The notes under the pieces were generated by a model. That model ran no database searches. It was not told where the DNA came from and saw only the letters and a list, made by a program, of their open reading frames with translations. The position numbers and the translations under genes were made by a program. A stretch of DNA of 64,000 bases from Serinicoccus chungangensis (GTDB lineage: Bacteria > Actinomycetota > Actinomycetes > Actinomycetales > Dermatophilaceae): positions 124,001 through 188,000 of the forward strand of contig NZ_LQBL01000031.1 of the NCBI RefSeq assembly GCF_001483745.1, read 5' to 3'. Below are positions 36,618 to 47,184 of the stretch, piece by piece (within the stretch, counting starts at the first letter, position 1; each line of letters opens with the position of its first letter).

Positions 36618-37490
36618 ATGACTGTCGTCGCGGCCGCGGACGGATCCGCCCTGGGCAACCCTGGACCGGCGGGGTGGGGGTGGTACGTCGACGCCGACCG
36701 CTGGGCCAGCGGCGGGTGGAAGCACGGGACCAACAACATGGGGGAGCTCACCGCCGTGCTGGACCTGCTGCAGCAGACGGCCGACCTGGACGAGGACCTG
36801 CTCGTCCTGTGCGACTCGCAGTACGCCATCAAGTCCATCACCCAGTGGATGCCCGGCTGGAAGCGGCGCGGGTGGAAGAAGGGCGACGGCAAGCCGGTCG
36901 CCAACCTCGAGATCATCCGGGCGCTGGACGCCGCGATGCGCCCCAACGTGCGCTTCCAGTGGGTCAAGGGCCACGCCGGGCACGAGCTCAACGAGCAGGC
37001 CGACCGGCTGGCCAACGCCGCCGCCCAGGCGTATGCCGCGGGCCGGAAGCCGGAGCCCGGGCCTGGGTTCGGCGCGGTGTCGGCGCCGGCGGAGCATGAC
37101 TTCACGGTCGGCGGTCGGGCCGACGACGACCTCTTCTCCCTCGTCGACGAGCCGGGGGACGAGGAGCAGGTGGTGGCGCTGGAGCGCTCGCTGCTCACCG
37201 GCGAGGTGCGCTCCGACCCTGCGGCCGTCGCGGCGCTGTTGCATCCGGAGTGGCAGGAGATCGGCCGCTCGGGCCGCCGCTGGAGCCGGGAGGAGATGCT
37301 CGCGGAGATCGCGCCGCTGACCGACCGGGTGGAGCTCGAGGTGCTCGACGTCCAGCGGCTGCCCGGCGACCTCGTGCTGCTCGTCTGGCGCGGGGTCGGT
37401 CCCGGGTCGAGCACCCTGCGCAGCTCGGTCTGGCAGCGCTCGGGCCAGCGGTGGCAGCAACGCTTCCACCAGGGCACCCCGGAGGTCTAG
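36618..37490 (+). CDS. Ribonuclease HI fused to a DUF4440/NTF2-like domain
   Basis: 290 aa. Residues 1-145 are an RNase H fold with the acidic residues visible: Asp in AADGSALGNPGPAGWGWYV, Glu in NNMGELTAVLDLL, Asp in LLVLCDSQYAIKSI and Asp in NEQADRLANAA. KPEPGPGFGAVSAPAEHD is the linker, and residues 175-290 (LERSLLTGEVRSDPAAVAAL, LHPEWQEIGRSGRRWSREEM) are a DUF4440-like domain of unknown role. The RNase part should cut RNA in RNA/DNA hybrids. Its TAG stop shares CTAG with the convergent MFS stop. Confidence 0.88.
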   Translation: MTVVAAADGSALGNPGPAGWGWYVDADRWASGGWKHGTNNMGELTAVLDLLQQTADLDEDLLVLCDSQYAIKSITQWMPGWKRRGWKKGDGKPVANLEIIRALDAAMRPNVRFQWVKGHAGHELNEQADRLANAAAQAYAAGRKPEPGPGFGAVSAPAEHDFTVGGRADDDLFSLVDEPGDEEQVVALERSLLTGEVRSDPAAVAALLHPEWQEIGRSGRRWSREEMLAEIAPLTDRVELEVLDVQRLPGDLVLLVWRGVGPGSSTLRSSVWQRSGQRWQQRFHQGTPEV

Positions 37491-39361
37491 GACCCCGGCG
37501 CGTCCGCCCGGAACGCGCCGACCGGCCGCCGGCCCAGGGCGAGCGCGACCACCGCGGCGAGCGCCGCGGCATACCCCGCGCCGGTGAGGACGGTCTGCAC
37601 CTGGACGACCGCGGCGTCGAGCAGCGCGTCGGTGTCGGTCGGGTCGGCGAGGCTGCCCACCTCGACGTGGAAGCGGCGCAGGCCCAGGGCGGTGAGCAGG
37701 GCCAGGCCGACCACCATGCCCACCATGCGGGCGACGACGACGAGCGAGCTGACCGTGCCGTGGCCGTCCTCCCGGGCGTCGGCGAGGGCGGCGTCGTTGA
37801 CCGGCGCGATGGCGAGGCCGACCCCCAGACCGGCACCGGCGAGGGCGAGCGTGGTGCCGACGAGATCGTCGAGCGAGGCCCGCTCCCAGCGGGCCATGGC
37901 GAGGATCGACACCGCGGCCAGGGCCAGCCCCGGCGCCGCGACCAGGGCCGGACCCACCCGGCGCAGCAGCCACCCGCCCAGCAGCGCCCCGACCGGCACG
38001 GCGACGAGGAAGCGCACGAGCACCAGGGCCGCGTCGGTCTCGTCGGTGCCCTGGGTGAGGCGGGAGAGCAGCGGCACGTCCACGACGACCGCGACGATCG
38101 CGGCCCCCACCAGCAGGCTCACCACCAGCGCCGGCCAGACCCGGCGCCGGACGACGCCGCGCGGGACGAGCGGCGCGGCGGCCAGCCGTTGCCGCAGGAC
38201 GAAGACGACCGCCGACGCGGCGCCGAGCGGCAGCAGCCAGACCCCCCACGGCCCGAGCACCTCGGTCTCGGGGTCGGCGGTGGAGAAGGTCAGCACCAGC
38301 GAGCCCAGGGCCACGGCGACGAGGGCGGCCCCCAGCAGGTCGGCGCGCAGCAGCAACGGCAGCCACCGCGGCAGGGTGACCAGGGCGAGCAGCAGCGTCA
38401 CCGCTGCCGCAGCGAGCCCGACGGGCGTGGCGACCCGGGATCCGGAGTCCGGGTCGAGGGGGACGAAGGGCAGGCCGAGCTCCACCGAGGTCGTCAGCGC
38501 CTGCGGCGCCCAGAGGGCGAGGGTCCAGAGAGCGGCGGCGAGGACCGTCAGCAGGTATGCCGCACCCGTCCCCCACCCCGTCACCCACCCTGCGCGACGC
38601 CCGGTCGCCCCAGGGCCAAGCACTCGCGACGCTCGGTCGGGGTCGGGGGCAACCACTCGCGACGCCCGGTCGGGGGTGGGGGCAACCACTCGCGGCGCCC
38701 GGTCGGGGGTGGGGGTGGGGGTGGGGGTGCGGATGAGGACGACGCCGAGGAGGGCGAGCAGGCCCAGGACGACGTTGAGCCAGAAGATCTCCCGCCACCC
38801 GGCGACGGCGAGCACGAGCGCCCCGAGCAGCGGTCCCAGCACCGACCCGAGCTCCTGGACGGCGCCGACGACGCCCAGCGGCATCCCCCGGCGACCGCGC
38901 GGCCACAGGTCGGCCACCAGCGCGAGGGTCGCCGGCACCAGACCGCCACCGCCCAGGCCCTGCAGGAACCGGCCGCCGACCATGACCGGCAGCTCGACGG
39001 CCGCGGCGGTCACCGCCGAGCCCACGACGAAGACGACGAGGCACCAGATGAGGATGCGGCGCCGGTCCACCAGGTCGGACAGCCGCCCGATGAGGGGCAG
39101 GACGGCGATGTAGCCCAGCAGGAACCCGGAGATGATCGGCGTGCCGCGCTGCAGCGACTCGATCCCCACGCCGACACCGGCCATCATGTCGGTCAGCGCC
39201 AGGACGACGACGTAGGTGTCCGCGGCGGCCAGCGCCACCGCGAGCGCGGCCACGGCCAGCAGCGCCCGGGCCCCGCGGGCGGGCCCGGCGGTCGGGCGGG
39301 TGGTGGCCTCGGTCGGCTCGGGCGGTCCGGCCCCCCGCCCCTCCTCCCGCGTCCGCGTCAT
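37487..39361 (-). CDS. 14-helix DHA2-type MFS transporter, P55-like
   Basis: 624 aa. About 14 hydrophobic segments, with motif A RLSDLVDRRRIL and motif C-like VGAVQELGSVLGPLLGALVL. It lies 2 nt downstream of an LprG-like lipoprotein gene, the same order as lprG-p55 in mycobacteria, where the pair exports triacylglycerols and related lipids; that role is inferred here. The loop after helix 6 carries imperfect repeats of TPDRASRVVAP encoded by 33-bp DNA repeats and a G-quadruplex motif on the opposite strand. This loop is unusually long. Confidence 0.85.
   Translation of the reverse strand: MTRTREEGRGAGPPEPTEATTRPTAGPARGARALLAVAALAVALAAADTYVVVLALTDMMAGVGVGIESLQRGTPIISGFLLGYIAVLPLIGRLSDLVDRRRILIWCLVVFVVGSAVTAAAVELPVMVGGRFLQGLGGGGLVPATLALVADLWPRGRRGMPLGVVGAVQELGSVLGPLLGALVLAVAGWREIFWLNVVLGLLALLGVVLIRTPTPTPTPDRAPRVVAPTPDRASRVVAPDPDRASRVLGPGATGRRAGWVTGWGTGAAYLLTVLAAALWTLALWAPQALTTSVELGLPFVPLDPDSGSRVATPVGLAAAAVTLLLALVTLPRWLPLLLRADLLGAALVAVALGSLVLTFSTADPETEVLGPWGVWLLPLGAASAVVFVLRQRLAAAPLVPRGVVRRRVWPALVVSLLVGAAIVAVVVDVPLLSRLTQGTDETDAALVLVRFLVAVPVGALLGGWLLRRVGPALVAAPGLALAAVSILAMARWERASLDDLVGTTLALAGAGLGVGLAIAPVNDAALADAREDGHGTVSSLVVVARMVGMVVGLALLTALGLRRFHVEVGSLADPTDTDALLDAAVVQVQTVLTGAGYAAALAAVVALALGRRPVGAFRADAPGS
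38588..38719. repeat. 33-bp in-frame tandem repeat in the MFS gene
   Basis: Units start at 38588 (degenerate), 38621, 38654 and 38687, each 33 bp (11 codons). The clean copies read CACTCGCGACGCYCGGTCGG at their start. The repeats keep the reading frame and encode the loop between helices 6 and 7. Copy number may vary between strains. Confidence 0.8.
38705..38727 (+). other. G-quadruplex motif
   Basis: Four runs of five G (38705-38709, 38711-38715, 38717-38721, 38723-38727), each separated by a single T on the plus strand. This is a near-ideal parallel quadruplex. It lies on the template strand of the MFS gene, next to the 33-bp repeats, and encodes a Pro-Thr run in the protein loop. Confidence 0.8.
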
Positions 39362-39363
39362 CC

Positions 39364-40116
39364 TCAGGGCTGCGTCACCGTGACCGGCTCGCCGTAGGCG
39401 TCCAGCGTCACGGTGTAGGTCGACGTCGCCGGCGGGTAGAAGGGTCCGGTGATCTCCACGCTGCGGACCTGCCAGTCCTCCTCGACCAGACCGTAGGTCA
39501 CGTCGAACTCGGACTCGGCGTCGCCGACGAGGAGCAGGTCCGTGACCGTCTCCCCCGGGAGCGTGCCGACGACCTGCTGCACCACCTCGGCCCCGGCCCG
39601 GGAGCGCTCTCCGAACTCCGGCCCCTGGGTCTGCTCGAGCAGACCCACGAGACCGTCCTCGGGGTCGAAGAGCGTCGCCGGGTCCGGCACCCCCAGCTCG
39701 GCCGGGTCGGTGTTGACGTGGGCGGGGACGTAGGGCAGCTTCACCCACAGCTCGCCGTCGAGGGCCACCGTCGGGATGTCGGCTTGCACCCCCGCGATGA
39801 CGGCGGTGATGGTGCCGTCGAAGGCGGGCGGCTCCATGGTGCCGGCACCCTCGGCGCTGATGATGTAGGACGTCTCGTCCTCCGGCAGGTCCGTGCCGGT
39901 GAGCGTCAGACCGACCGACCCCGCGTCGACCAGCACGTCGTGCGCCTGGGCCAGCCGGTCGGCGGCGGTCGGCGGCGGTGGCGCCGAGGAGGTGGCCGAC
40001 TCGTCGGCGCCGTCGCTGCACCCGGCGAGCACCAGGGCGAGGACCGCGGCCGGCGCCAGCGCCAGCCTCGCCCCGCCCGTCCGGGTGAGGGTGTGCCGTC
40101 CGCCGCGAGACCTCAT
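39364..40116 (-). CDS. lprG: LppX/LprA/LprF/LprG family lipoprotein
   Basis: 250 aa from ATG 40116. Signal peptide with lipobox LALVLAGCSD. The mature part (LAQAHDVLVDAGSVGLTLTG, DGELWVKLPYVPAHVNTDPA, PATSTYTVTLDAYGEP) follows the LprG lipid-binding fold. LprG carries lipids in the periplasm for the P55 MFS exporter, which is exactly the next gene. GATACT ends 6 nt before the ATG. The symbol is by family and context; other family members cannot be excluded. Confidence 0.82.
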   Translation of the reverse strand: MRSRGGRHTLTRTGGARLALAPAAVLALVLAGCSDGADESATSSAPPPPTAADRLAQAHDVLVDAGSVGLTLTGTDLPEDETSYIISAEGAGTMEPPAFDGTITAVIAGVQADIPTVALDGELWVKLPYVPAHVNTDPAELGVPDPATLFDPEDGLVGLLEQTQGPEFGERSRAGAEVVQQVVGTLPGETVTDLLLVGDAESEFDVTYGLVEEDWQVRSVEITGPFYPPATSTYTVTLDAYGEPVTVTQP

Positions 40117-40136
40117 ACGTCCAGTATCACGCACCC

Positions 40137-40155
40137 GCCGCCCGAGCGGGGCGGC
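40137..40155 (-). terminator. Possible terminator after pstB
   Basis: GCCGCCC-GAGC-GGGGCGGC forms a 7-bp stem with one bulge in the gap between pstB and the lprG start. There is no U-tract. It would separate the pst operon from the lprG operon. Confidence 0.4.
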
Positions 40156-40180
40156 AGCGCGCGCGACCGGCGGCGACCGG

Positions 40181-40960
40181 TCACCCGAAGCGGCCGGAGA
40201 TGTAGTCCTCGGTCGCCTGCTGGCCCGGGTTGTTGAAGATGTTCTGGGTGGAGTCGTACTCGACCAGCTCGCCGGGCTTGCCGGTCGCCTCGAGGTTGAA
40301 GAAGCCGGTCTTGTCCGAGACCCGCGCCGCCTGCTGCATGTTGTGCGTGACGATGACGACGGTGTAGCGGTCCTTGAGCTCGTTGATGAGGTCCTCGATG
40401 GCCAGGGTGGAGATGGGGTCGAGCGCGGAGCACGGCTCGTCCATGAGGATGACCTCGGGCTGGATGGCGATCGCCCGGGCGATGCACAGCCGCTGCTGCT
40501 GCCCGCCGGACAGCCCGGACCCGGGCTTGTCGAGGCGGTCCTTGACCTCGTTCCACAGGTTGGCCCCGCGCAGCGCCTTCTCGGTGAGCTCGTCGGCCGC
40601 CTTGCTGGAGATGCGCTTGGAGTTGAGGCGCACCCCGGCGAGGACGTTCTCCTTGATGGTCATGGTCGGGAACGGGTTGGGCCGCTGGAAGACCATCCCG
40701 ACCTGGCGGCGGACGTCGACCGGGTCGACGCCGCGGCCGTAGAGGTTGGTGCCGTCGATGGCGACCTCGCCCTTCACGTAGGCGCCCGGGATGACCTCGT
40801 GCATGCGGTTGAGGGTGCGCAGCACCGTCGACTTCCCGCAGCCGGACGGACCGATGAACGCGGTCACGGACCGCGGCTCGATGGTCATCGAGACGTTCTT
40901 CACGGCGTGGAAGTCGCCGTAGTAGATGTCGAGATCCTTGACGTCGATGCGCTTGGACAT
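40181..40960 (-). CDS. pstB: Phosphate ABC transporter ATP-binding protein
   Basis: 259 aa. Walker [12 protein letters not shown] signature [16 protein letters not shown], Walker [14 protein letters not shown] and the H-loop [15 protein letters not shown]. Energises PstCA-mediated phosphate uptake. Last gene of pstSCAB. Confidence 0.97.
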   Translation of the reverse strand: MSKRIDVKDLDIYYGDFHAVKNVSMTIEPRSVTAFIGPSGCGKSTVLRTLNRMHEVIPGAYVKGEVAIDGTNLYGRGVDPVDVRRQVGMVFQRPNPFPTMTIKENVLAGVRLNSKRISSKAADELTEKALRGANLWNEVKDRLDKPGSGLSGGQQQRLCIARAIAIQPEVILMDEPCSALDPISTLAIEDLINELKDRYTVVIVTHNMQQAARVSDKTGFFNLEATGKPGELVEYDSTQNIFNNPGQQATEDYISGRFG

Positions 40961-40998
40961 GTGCGTGATTCTCTCTTCTCCGGACAGGGGGTATGCCG

Positions 40999-42141
40999 TC
41001 AGCGGCCGGTCTTGGGGGCGAAGAACGTCGCGATGACGCGGGCCACGAGGTTGAGCGTGACGACGATGAGCACGAGCAGCAGCGCAGCCGCCCAGGCCCG
41101 CTCCCGGCTCGGCTCGATGAGCGCCGGGTCGAGGGGCTTGGTGAACATCCAGTAGGTGTAGACGGCGAGGCTGTTGATCGGCCCCTCGAACATGTTGGTG
41201 TTGAAGCTGCGGGCGAACCCGATGGCCACGAGCAGCGGGGCGGTCTCCCCGATGACGCGGGCGATGGCCAGGGTGATCCCGGAGGCCAGGCCCGAGGCCG
41301 CGGTGGGCAGCACCACCTTGGCGATGGTGCGCCACTTCGGCACGCCGAGCGCCAGGGAGGCCTCGCGCAGCTCGTTGGGCACGATCCGCAGCATCTCCTC
41401 GCTGTTGCGCACGACGGTCGGGATCATGAGGACCGACAGGGCGACCGCGCCGGCGATGCCCATCTTGGCGTCCCGGATCCCGACGACCTGGGTGAACAGC
41501 GCGAACGCGAAGAGGCCGGCGACGATCGACGGGATGCCGGTCATGACGTCCACGAGGAAGCGGATGCCCTTGGACAGGTGGTTGCCGGCGCCGTACTCGA
41601 CGAGGTAGATCGCGGTGAACATGCCGATGGGCACCGAGATCAGCGCGGCCGTGCCGGTGATGATGAGGGTGCCGATGATGGCGTGGCCCGCACCGCCGGC
41701 GAGGGTGTCGGTCTCCCCGCTCGCGTAGGCCTGGTCGTCCGCACCGGTGATCCCGACCATGTCCTGGGTCCAGAAGCCGGGGCTGAAGGCCAACGGCAGC
41801 CCCTGGCTGAAGACGGTCCAGAGCATGGAGATCAGGGGCACGATGGCGCAGACGAAGGCGGCGTAGACCAGCCAGCGCATGACCACGTCGGTCGCGACCC
41901 GCGAGCCGCCGAGGGAGCGGTAGGTCGCCCACGAGGCCACGAGGAACACCACGTAGGACGCGACCAGGGAGAAGACCGGGTTGAGGTCGACGACGAACCA
42001 CAGCGCCAGCCACAGCAGGACGGCGCCGGCGCCGATGACCATGAGCGGCCGGGGGCTGGTGGCCCGGACGGGTGAGGGGACGTAGTCCGGCTCCGCGCCG
42101 CGAGGGGTGGTGTCCGGGGGCGTCGTCGTGGTGGTGCTCAT
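40999..42141 (-). CDS. pstA: Phosphate ABC transporter permease
   Basis: 380 aa. A long N-terminal part with two or three extra hydrophobic segments precedes a standard six-helix permease with [17 protein letters not shown] and the EAA loop ([20 protein letters not shown]). Its ATG shares one base with the pstC stop. A GGTATGCC octamer lies in the short gap before pstB. Confidence 0.95.
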   Translation of the reverse strand: MSTTTTTPPDTTPRGAEPDYVPSPVRATSPRPLMVIGAGAVLLWLALWFVVDLNPVFSLVASYVVFLVASWATYRSLGGSRVATDVVMRWLVYAAFVCAIVPLISMLWTVFSQGLPLAFSPGFWTQDMVGITGADDQAYASGETDTLAGGAGHAIIGTLIITGTAALISVPIGMFTAIYLVEYGAGNHLSKGIRFLVDVMTGIPSIVAGLFAFALFTQVVGIRDAKMGIAGAVALSVLMIPTVVRNSEEMLRIVPNELREASLALGVPKWRTIAKVVLPTAASGLASGITLAIARVIGETAPLLVAIGFARSFNTNMFEGPINSLAVYTYWMFTKPLDPALIEPSRERAWAAALLLVLIVVTLNLVARVIATFFAPKTGR

Positions 42142-43118
42142 CAGTTGGCTCCGGAGAACTCGGCCCGGCGCTCGACGATCCAGCGAGCGACGAGGTTGAC
42201 GGCCAGGGTGAGGAGGAAGAGGACCAGCCCGGCGGCGATGAGCTCGGACAGGCGCAGCCCGGCGGCCTCGGGGAAGTTGAGCGCGATCTCGGCGGGGATG
42301 GTGTTGTTGCCGGTCCCGATGATGTTCCAGGTGAAGACCCCGGGCGAGAGGATGATGGCCACCGCCATCGTCTCGCCGAGCGCGCGGCCCAGGCCGAGCA
42401 TGACCCCGCCGATGACGCCCGGGCCACCGAAGGGCAGCACGGCCGTGCGGATCATCTCCCACTGCGTCGCCCCGAGGGCCAGCGCCGCCTCCTCGTGCAG
42501 CCGGGGCGTCTGCAGGAACACCTCCCGCGAGACCGAGGTGATGATCGGCAGGATCATCACCGCCAGCACGACCGACGCGGTCATGAGGGTCCGCCCGGTG
42601 GCCGAGCTGTCGGCGAAGAAGGGCAGGAAGCCGAGGTTGGCCTCGAGCCAGTCGAGCAGCGGGACGAGCCGGGGGGCGAAGACGAACAGGCCCCACATGC
42701 CGAAGACGACCGAGGGGACCGCCGCCAGCAGGTCGATGACGAACCCGATGGTGCGTCCGATGCGCGGGGGCGCGTAGTGGGACACGAAGAGCGCGATCCC
42801 GACCGCGACCGGCGTGGCGAGGACGAGGGCGACGATCGAGGAGACGACGGTGCCCAGCAGCATCGGCCAGACGTAGCTCCAGAACCCGTTACCGCCGCTG
42901 ATCTCCTCGGCCGGCGCGGTGAGGGCCGGCATGCCCTGCCAGACCAGGAAGATCGCCACCAGGGCGAGGATCAGCAGGATCAGGACCCCGGAGAACAGGG
43001 ACGTGCCGCTGAAGACGACGTCCCCGGCCCGGCGCTTGACCTTGCCGCCGCCGCCGGTCGGGGGCTCGGTCGTGGCGACGCCACCGCCCCGGTCCGGCTC
43101 GGGCTGCGTTGTGCTCAT
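42141..43118 (-). CDS. pstC: Phosphate ABC transporter permease
   Basis: 325 aa, six main helices plus an N-terminal one. EAA loop [20 protein letters not shown] is present, followed by [17 protein letters not shown]. Coupled to pstA; about 105 bp downstream of pstS. Confidence 0.95.
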   Translation of the reverse strand: MSTTQPEPDRGGGVATTEPPTGGGGKVKRRAGDVVFSGTSLFSGVLILLILALVAIFLVWQGMPALTAPAEEISGGNGFWSYVWPMLLGTVVSSIVALVLATPVAVGIALFVSHYAPPRIGRTIGFVIDLLAAVPSVVFGMWGLFVFAPRLVPLLDWLEANLGFLPFFADSSATGRTLMTASVVLAVMILPIITSVSREVFLQTPRLHEEAALALGATQWEMIRTAVLPFGGPGVIGGVMLGLGRALGETMAVAIILSPGVFTWNIIGTGNNTIPAEIALNFPEAAGLRLSELIAAGLVLFLLTLAVNLVARWIVERRAEFSGAN

Positions 43119-43223
43119 CGTGGGCCTCTCGTCTGCGGTCGACGACCGTCACACGCCCGCGACGACGGACGTCCCCCGTGGGTGACGTCCGCCGTCATGG
43201 CGTGCTCGCGGGTCCGAACGGGC

Positions 43224-44330
43224 TCAGCCGCCCTGGATCATGTCGATGGAGGACATGACCTGCTCACGGGTGCTCTCCCCGATGGGGGCCGAGCCGGCCG
43301 CGTCGGACGCGGCCTGCTGGCCCTCCTCGGAGGCGACGTACTCCAGGAACGCCTTGACGTTGTCGGCGCGCTCGGCGTCGTCGTACTCCTTGCAGGCGAT
43401 GTGGTAGCTCACCAGGACGATCGGGTAGGCACCGGACTCGGTGGTGTCCCGCGCCAGCTCCAGGGCCAGGTCGCCCTCGACACCGGTCTCGGCCGGCTCG
43501 GAGTTCTCGACGACCCGCGCGGCCGCCTCCGGGGAGAACGGGACGAACTCCTCGCCGACCCCGATCGAGGCGGACTGCCCGGTCACGGCGGAGGCGTCGG
43601 CATACCCGATGGTGCCCTCGGTCGAGTTGATGACCTGCATGACACCGGTGGTCTGCGCGGCGGCCTCGCCACCCTCGACCGGCCAGGCGTCGGAGGGCTC
43701 GTGCGGCCACGCGTCCGGGGCGGCGGCGGTGAGGTACTCCAGGAAGTTCTCCGTGGTGCCCGAGTCGTCGGACCGGTGCACGACGGTGATCTCGGTGCCC
43801 GGCAGCTCGGCGTCCGGGTTGTCCGCGGCGATCGCCTCGTCGTCCCACGTGGTGATGTCGCCGTTCATGATGCCGGCGAGCACCTCCGGGGCGAGGTTGA
43901 GCTCGTCCACCCCGGGCAGGTTGTAGGGGACGGCGACCGGCGAGATGTACATCGGCAGGTTGATGGCCTCGCCACCGGCGCAGGCGTCGGCGACCATGCC
44001 GCGCTCGTCCTCGTCCAGGTAGGCGTCGGAGCCGGCGAAGTCCGTCGCGCCGGCGAGGAACTGCTCGCGCCCGGCACCCGAGCCGACGGCGTCGTACTGC
44101 ACCTCGACCTCGGGCTGCACCTCGAGGTAGCCGGCGATCCAGGCGGTCATCGCGGACTCCTGCGAGGAGGCGCCGGCGCCGACCAGGCGGCCGGACAGCT
44201 CGCCGCCCCCGGACTCCGAGCCGCCTCCGGCCTCGCCCTCCGAGCTGCTGTCGTCTCCGCCGCAGGCGGCGAGCGCGAAGGACGCCGCCATGGCGATGGC
44301 GACCGTGCGGGTCAAGCGGTGCTGCTTCAC
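43224..44330 (-). CDS. pstS: Phosphate-binding lipoprotein
   Basis: 368 aa. Lipobox FALAACGG, a Gly/Ser linker, then the PstS fold: RLVGAGASSQESAMTAWIAG, GAGREQFLAGATDFAGSDA and VVHRSDDSGTTENFLEYL (phosphate contacts). First gene of pstSCAB. PHO boxes about 140 bp upstream indicate induction by PhoP under phosphate limitation. Confidence 0.96.
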   Translation of the reverse strand: MKQHRLTRTVAIAMAASFALAACGGDDSSSEGEAGGGSESGGGELSGRLVGAGASSQESAMTAWIAGYLEVQPEVEVQYDAVGSGAGREQFLAGATDFAGSDAYLDEDERGMVADACAGGEAINLPMYISPVAVPYNLPGVDELNLAPEVLAGIMNGDITTWDDEAIAADNPDAELPGTEITVVHRSDDSGTTENFLEYLTAAAPDAWPHEPSDAWPVEGGEAAAQTTGVMQVINSTEGTIGYADASAVTGQSASIGVGEEFVPFSPEAAARVVENSEPAETGVEGDLALELARDTTESGAYPIVLVSYHIACKEYDDAERADNVKAFLEYVASEEGQQAASDAAGSAPIGESTREQVMSSIDMIQGG

Positions 44331-44467
44331 GGGGAACCTCTCTCAACGTCTGTCAGGGATCGTGGCCCCGGGCCGGTGGCGGAGCACCGGCGCGTCCAGG
44401 GGCACGCTGGCGGCATCGCCAACGCTTGAGAAGGTAGGAGCCGCACGTGACGCGATCTACGGCCTTG

Positions 44468-44496
44468 GGTGAACGAGTGGTGAACGAGGGGCGAAG
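44468..44496 (-). promoter_or_regulatory. PHO box (PhoP direct repeats) upstream of pstS
   Basis: On the minus strand GTTCACC occurs twice 11 bp apart (plus-strand GGTGAAC at 44468 and 44479). A weaker third copy (GGCGAAG) follows at the same phase. This matches the actinobacterial PhoP consensus. The 191-bp pstS/clpB gap otherwise holds only an AT-richer stretch. Confidence 0.85.
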
Positions 44497-44521
44497 GTCC
44501 GGCAGGCGGGGCCGCCCCCGC

Positions 44522-47092
44522 TCACCGCAGCAGGAGCTCCCCGGTGCCCTCGTCGAGGTCGACGACGACGTGGGAGCCGTCGCGCACCTCGCCGGAGAGC
44601 AGCAGCCGCGCCAGCCGGTCCCCGATCTGGGTCTGCACCAGGCGGCGCAGCGGTCGCGCGCCGTAGGCCGGGTCGTAGCCCCGCTCGGCCAGCCAGGACG
44701 AGGCGGCACCGGTGACCTCCAGGCCGATGCGGCGCCCCTCGAGCCGGCGGGCCAGCTCGGCGACCTGCAGCCCCACGATGGTGGCCAGCTCCTCGCGGGT
44801 CAGCGCGTCGAAGATGACGACCTCGTCCAGCCGGTTGAGGAACTCGGGCTTGAAGCTGGCCCGGACGGTGCCCATGACCTGCTCGCGCTTGGTCTGCTCG
44901 TCGGTGGTCGGGTCGACGAGGAACTGGCTGCCCAGGTTGGACGTCATGACGAGGATGACGTTGCGGAAGTCGACCGTGCGTCCCTGCCCGTCGGTGAGCC
45001 GGCCGTCGTCGAGCACCTGCAGCAGGATGTCGAAGGTCTCCGGGTGGGCCTTCTCCACCTCGTCCAGCAGCACCACGCTGTAGGGCCGGCGGCGGACCGC
45101 CTCGGTGAGCTGACCGCCCTCGTCGTACCCGACGTAGCCGGGGGGCGCCCCGATGAGGCGCGCGACCGCGTGCCGCTCGGCATACTCCGACATGTCGATG
45201 CGCACCATGGCCCGCTCGTCGTCGAAGAGGAAGTCCGCGAGGCTCTTGGCGAGCTCGGTCTTGCCGACCCCGGTGGGGCCGAGGAAGAGGAAGGAGCCCT
45301 GCGGGCGGTCGGGGTCGGAGATGCCGGCCCGCGAGCGGCGCACCGCGTCGGAGACGAGCCGCACCGCGGTGTGCTGGCCGATGAGCCGCTCACCGAGCAC
45401 CGACTCCATCCGGAGCAGCTTCTCGGTCTCGCCCTCGAGCAGCCGGCCGGCCGGGATGCCGGTCCAGGCGGAGATGACGTCGGCCACGTCGTCCGCGCCC
45501 ACCTCGTCCTTGACCATGGGCGTGGCGTCGCTGCTCCGCTCGAGCGCCGACTCCTCCTCCTGGGCGGTCGCCAGCTCGGCCTCGGCGGCAGGGATCTCGC
45601 CGTAGAGCAGGCGCGAGGCACCCTCGTAGTCCCCCTGGCGCTGCAGCCGCTCGGCCTGCGTGCGCAGGTCGTCGAGCCGCGCCTTGAGCTCACCGACCCG
45701 GTTGAGGCCGGTCTTCTCCGCCTCCCAGCGCGCCGTGAGCGCCGCCAGCTCCTCGCGGCGGTCGGCGAGGTCGGAGCGCAGCTTCTCCAGCCGGGCCCGG
45801 GACGCCTCGTCCTCCTCCCGCGCCAGGTGCATCTCCTCCATGGTCAGCCGGTCGACCTGCCGCTGCAGCTGGTCGATCTCGACCGGCGAGGAGTCGATCT
45901 CCATCCGCAGCCGGCTCGCGGCCTCGTCCACGAGGTCGATGGCCTTGTCCGGAAGCTGGCGGCCGGGGATGTAGCGGTCGGAGAGGTCGGCCGCGGCGAC
46001 GAGGGCCGAGTCCTCGATGGCCACCTTGTGGTGCGCCTCGTAGCGCTCCTTGAGCCCGCGCAGGATGGCGATGGTGTCCTCGACCGAGGGCTCGCCGACG
46101 AAGACCTGCTGGAAGCGGCGCTCGAGGGCGGCGTCCTTCTCGATGTTCTCGCGGTACTCGTCCAGCGTGGTGGCGCCGACCATCCGCAGCTCACCGCGGG
46201 CCAGCAGCGGCTTGAGCATGTTGCCCGCGTCCATCGAGGAGTCGCCGCTGGCACCGGCCCCGACGACGGTGTGCAGCTCGTCGATGAAGGTGACGACCTG
46301 CCCGTCGCTGCCGGTGATCTCGGCGAGCACCGCCTTGAGCCGCTCCTCGAACTCCCCGCGGTACTTCGCGCCGGCGACCATCGCCCCCAGGTCCAGGGAG
46401 ATGAGCGTCTTGTCGCGCAACGACTCGGGGACGTCCCCGGCGACGATGCGCTGGGCCAGGCCCTCGACGACCGCGGTCTTGCCGACGCCGGGGTCGCCGA
46501 TGAGGACGGGGTTGTTCTTGGTGCGCCGGGACAGCACCTGGACCACGCGGCGGATCTCGGCGTCCCGGCCGATGACCGGGTCCAGTTTGCCCTCGCGCGC
46601 CATCGCGGTGAGGTCGGTGCCGTACTTGCCGAGCGCGTCGAAGGTGGCCTCGGGGTCGGCGGAGTCCACCCTCTTGCCGCCGCGCAGCGCGGGGATGCGC
46701 TCGGCCAGGGCGTCCGCGTCGACCCCGGGCACGACTCCCGCCCGGGCCAGGGCCAACAGCAGGTGGTCGGTCGAGACGAAGGTGTCGCCCATCGCCGACA
46801 TGGCGTCCTGGGCCCCCTTGACGACGCCGTGCATGGCCCGGGACAGACCCGGGTTGCCCATGCTGGACCCGCTGGCGCGCGGCAGGCCGGCCAGCGCGGC
46901 GTCGGCGGCCTGCTTGGCCGCCTGCGGGCTGGACCCGGCCGCCTCGAGCAGCGGTCCGGTCGTCGTGTCGCCCTGCTGGCTCAGCGCCGCGAGCAGGTGC
47001 GCGGGCTCGACCTGGGCGTGCCCCGCCGCCGCGGCGTCCCGCACCGCGGTCGACAGGGCCTCCTGGGCCTTGCTGGTGAGGTTGAGATCCAT
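44522..47092 (-). CDS. clpB: ATP-dependent disaggregase ClpB
   Basis: 856 aa, full length. Two AAA modules with Walker A GDPGVGKT (near 200) and GPTGVGKT (near 600), a middle coiled-coil domain ([20 protein letters not shown]), and an N-terminal Clp repeat. It rescues aggregated proteins with DnaK. An HspR-type HAIR inverted repeat lies 93 bp upstream of its start. pyrE, a TrmH-type gene and clpB are also neighbours in mycobacteria. Confidence 0.97.
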   Translation of the reverse strand: MDLNLTSKAQEALSTAVRDAAAAGHAQVEPAHLLAALSQQGDTTTGPLLEAAGSSPQAAKQAADAALAGLPRASGSSMGNPGLSRAMHGVVKGAQDAMSAMGDTFVSTDHLLLALARAGVVPGVDADALAERIPALRGGKRVDSADPEATFDALGKYGTDLTAMAREGKLDPVIGRDAEIRRVVQVLSRRTKNNPVLIGDPGVGKTAVVEGLAQRIVAGDVPESLRDKTLISLDLGAMVAGAKYRGEFEERLKAVLAEITGSDGQVVTFIDELHTVVGAGASGDSSMDAGNMLKPLLARGELRMVGATTLDEYRENIEKDAALERRFQQVFVGEPSVEDTIAILRGLKERYEAHHKVAIEDSALVAAADLSDRYIPGRQLPDKAIDLVDEAASRLRMEIDSSPVEIDQLQRQVDRLTMEEMHLAREEDEASRARLEKLRSDLADRREELAALTARWEAEKTGLNRVGELKARLDDLRTQAERLQRQGDYEGASRLLYGEIPAAEAELATAQEEESALERSSDATPMVKDEVGADDVADVISAWTGIPAGRLLEGETEKLLRMESVLGERLIGQHTAVRLVSDAVRRSRAGISDPDRPQGSFLFLGPTGVGKTELAKSLADFLFDDERAMVRIDMSEYAERHAVARLIGAPPGYVGYDEGGQLTEAVRRRPYSVVLLDEVEKAHPETFDILLQVLDDGRLTDGQGRTVDFRNVILVMTSNLGSQFLVDPTTDEQTKREQVMGTVRASFKPEFLNRLDEVVIFDALTREELATIVGLQVAELARRLEGRRIGLEVTGAASSWLAERGYDPAYGARPLRRLVQTQIGDRLARLLLSGEVRDGSHVVVDLDEGTGELLLR

Positions 47093-47184
47093 GGGTGTCC
47101 CCTGTCCTCCCCGACCGGGAGCGGTGTGCTCGACGGCCGTGTCGTGTCGTTCGAAGAATGTCTGATCAGGTCAACATCGACAAA

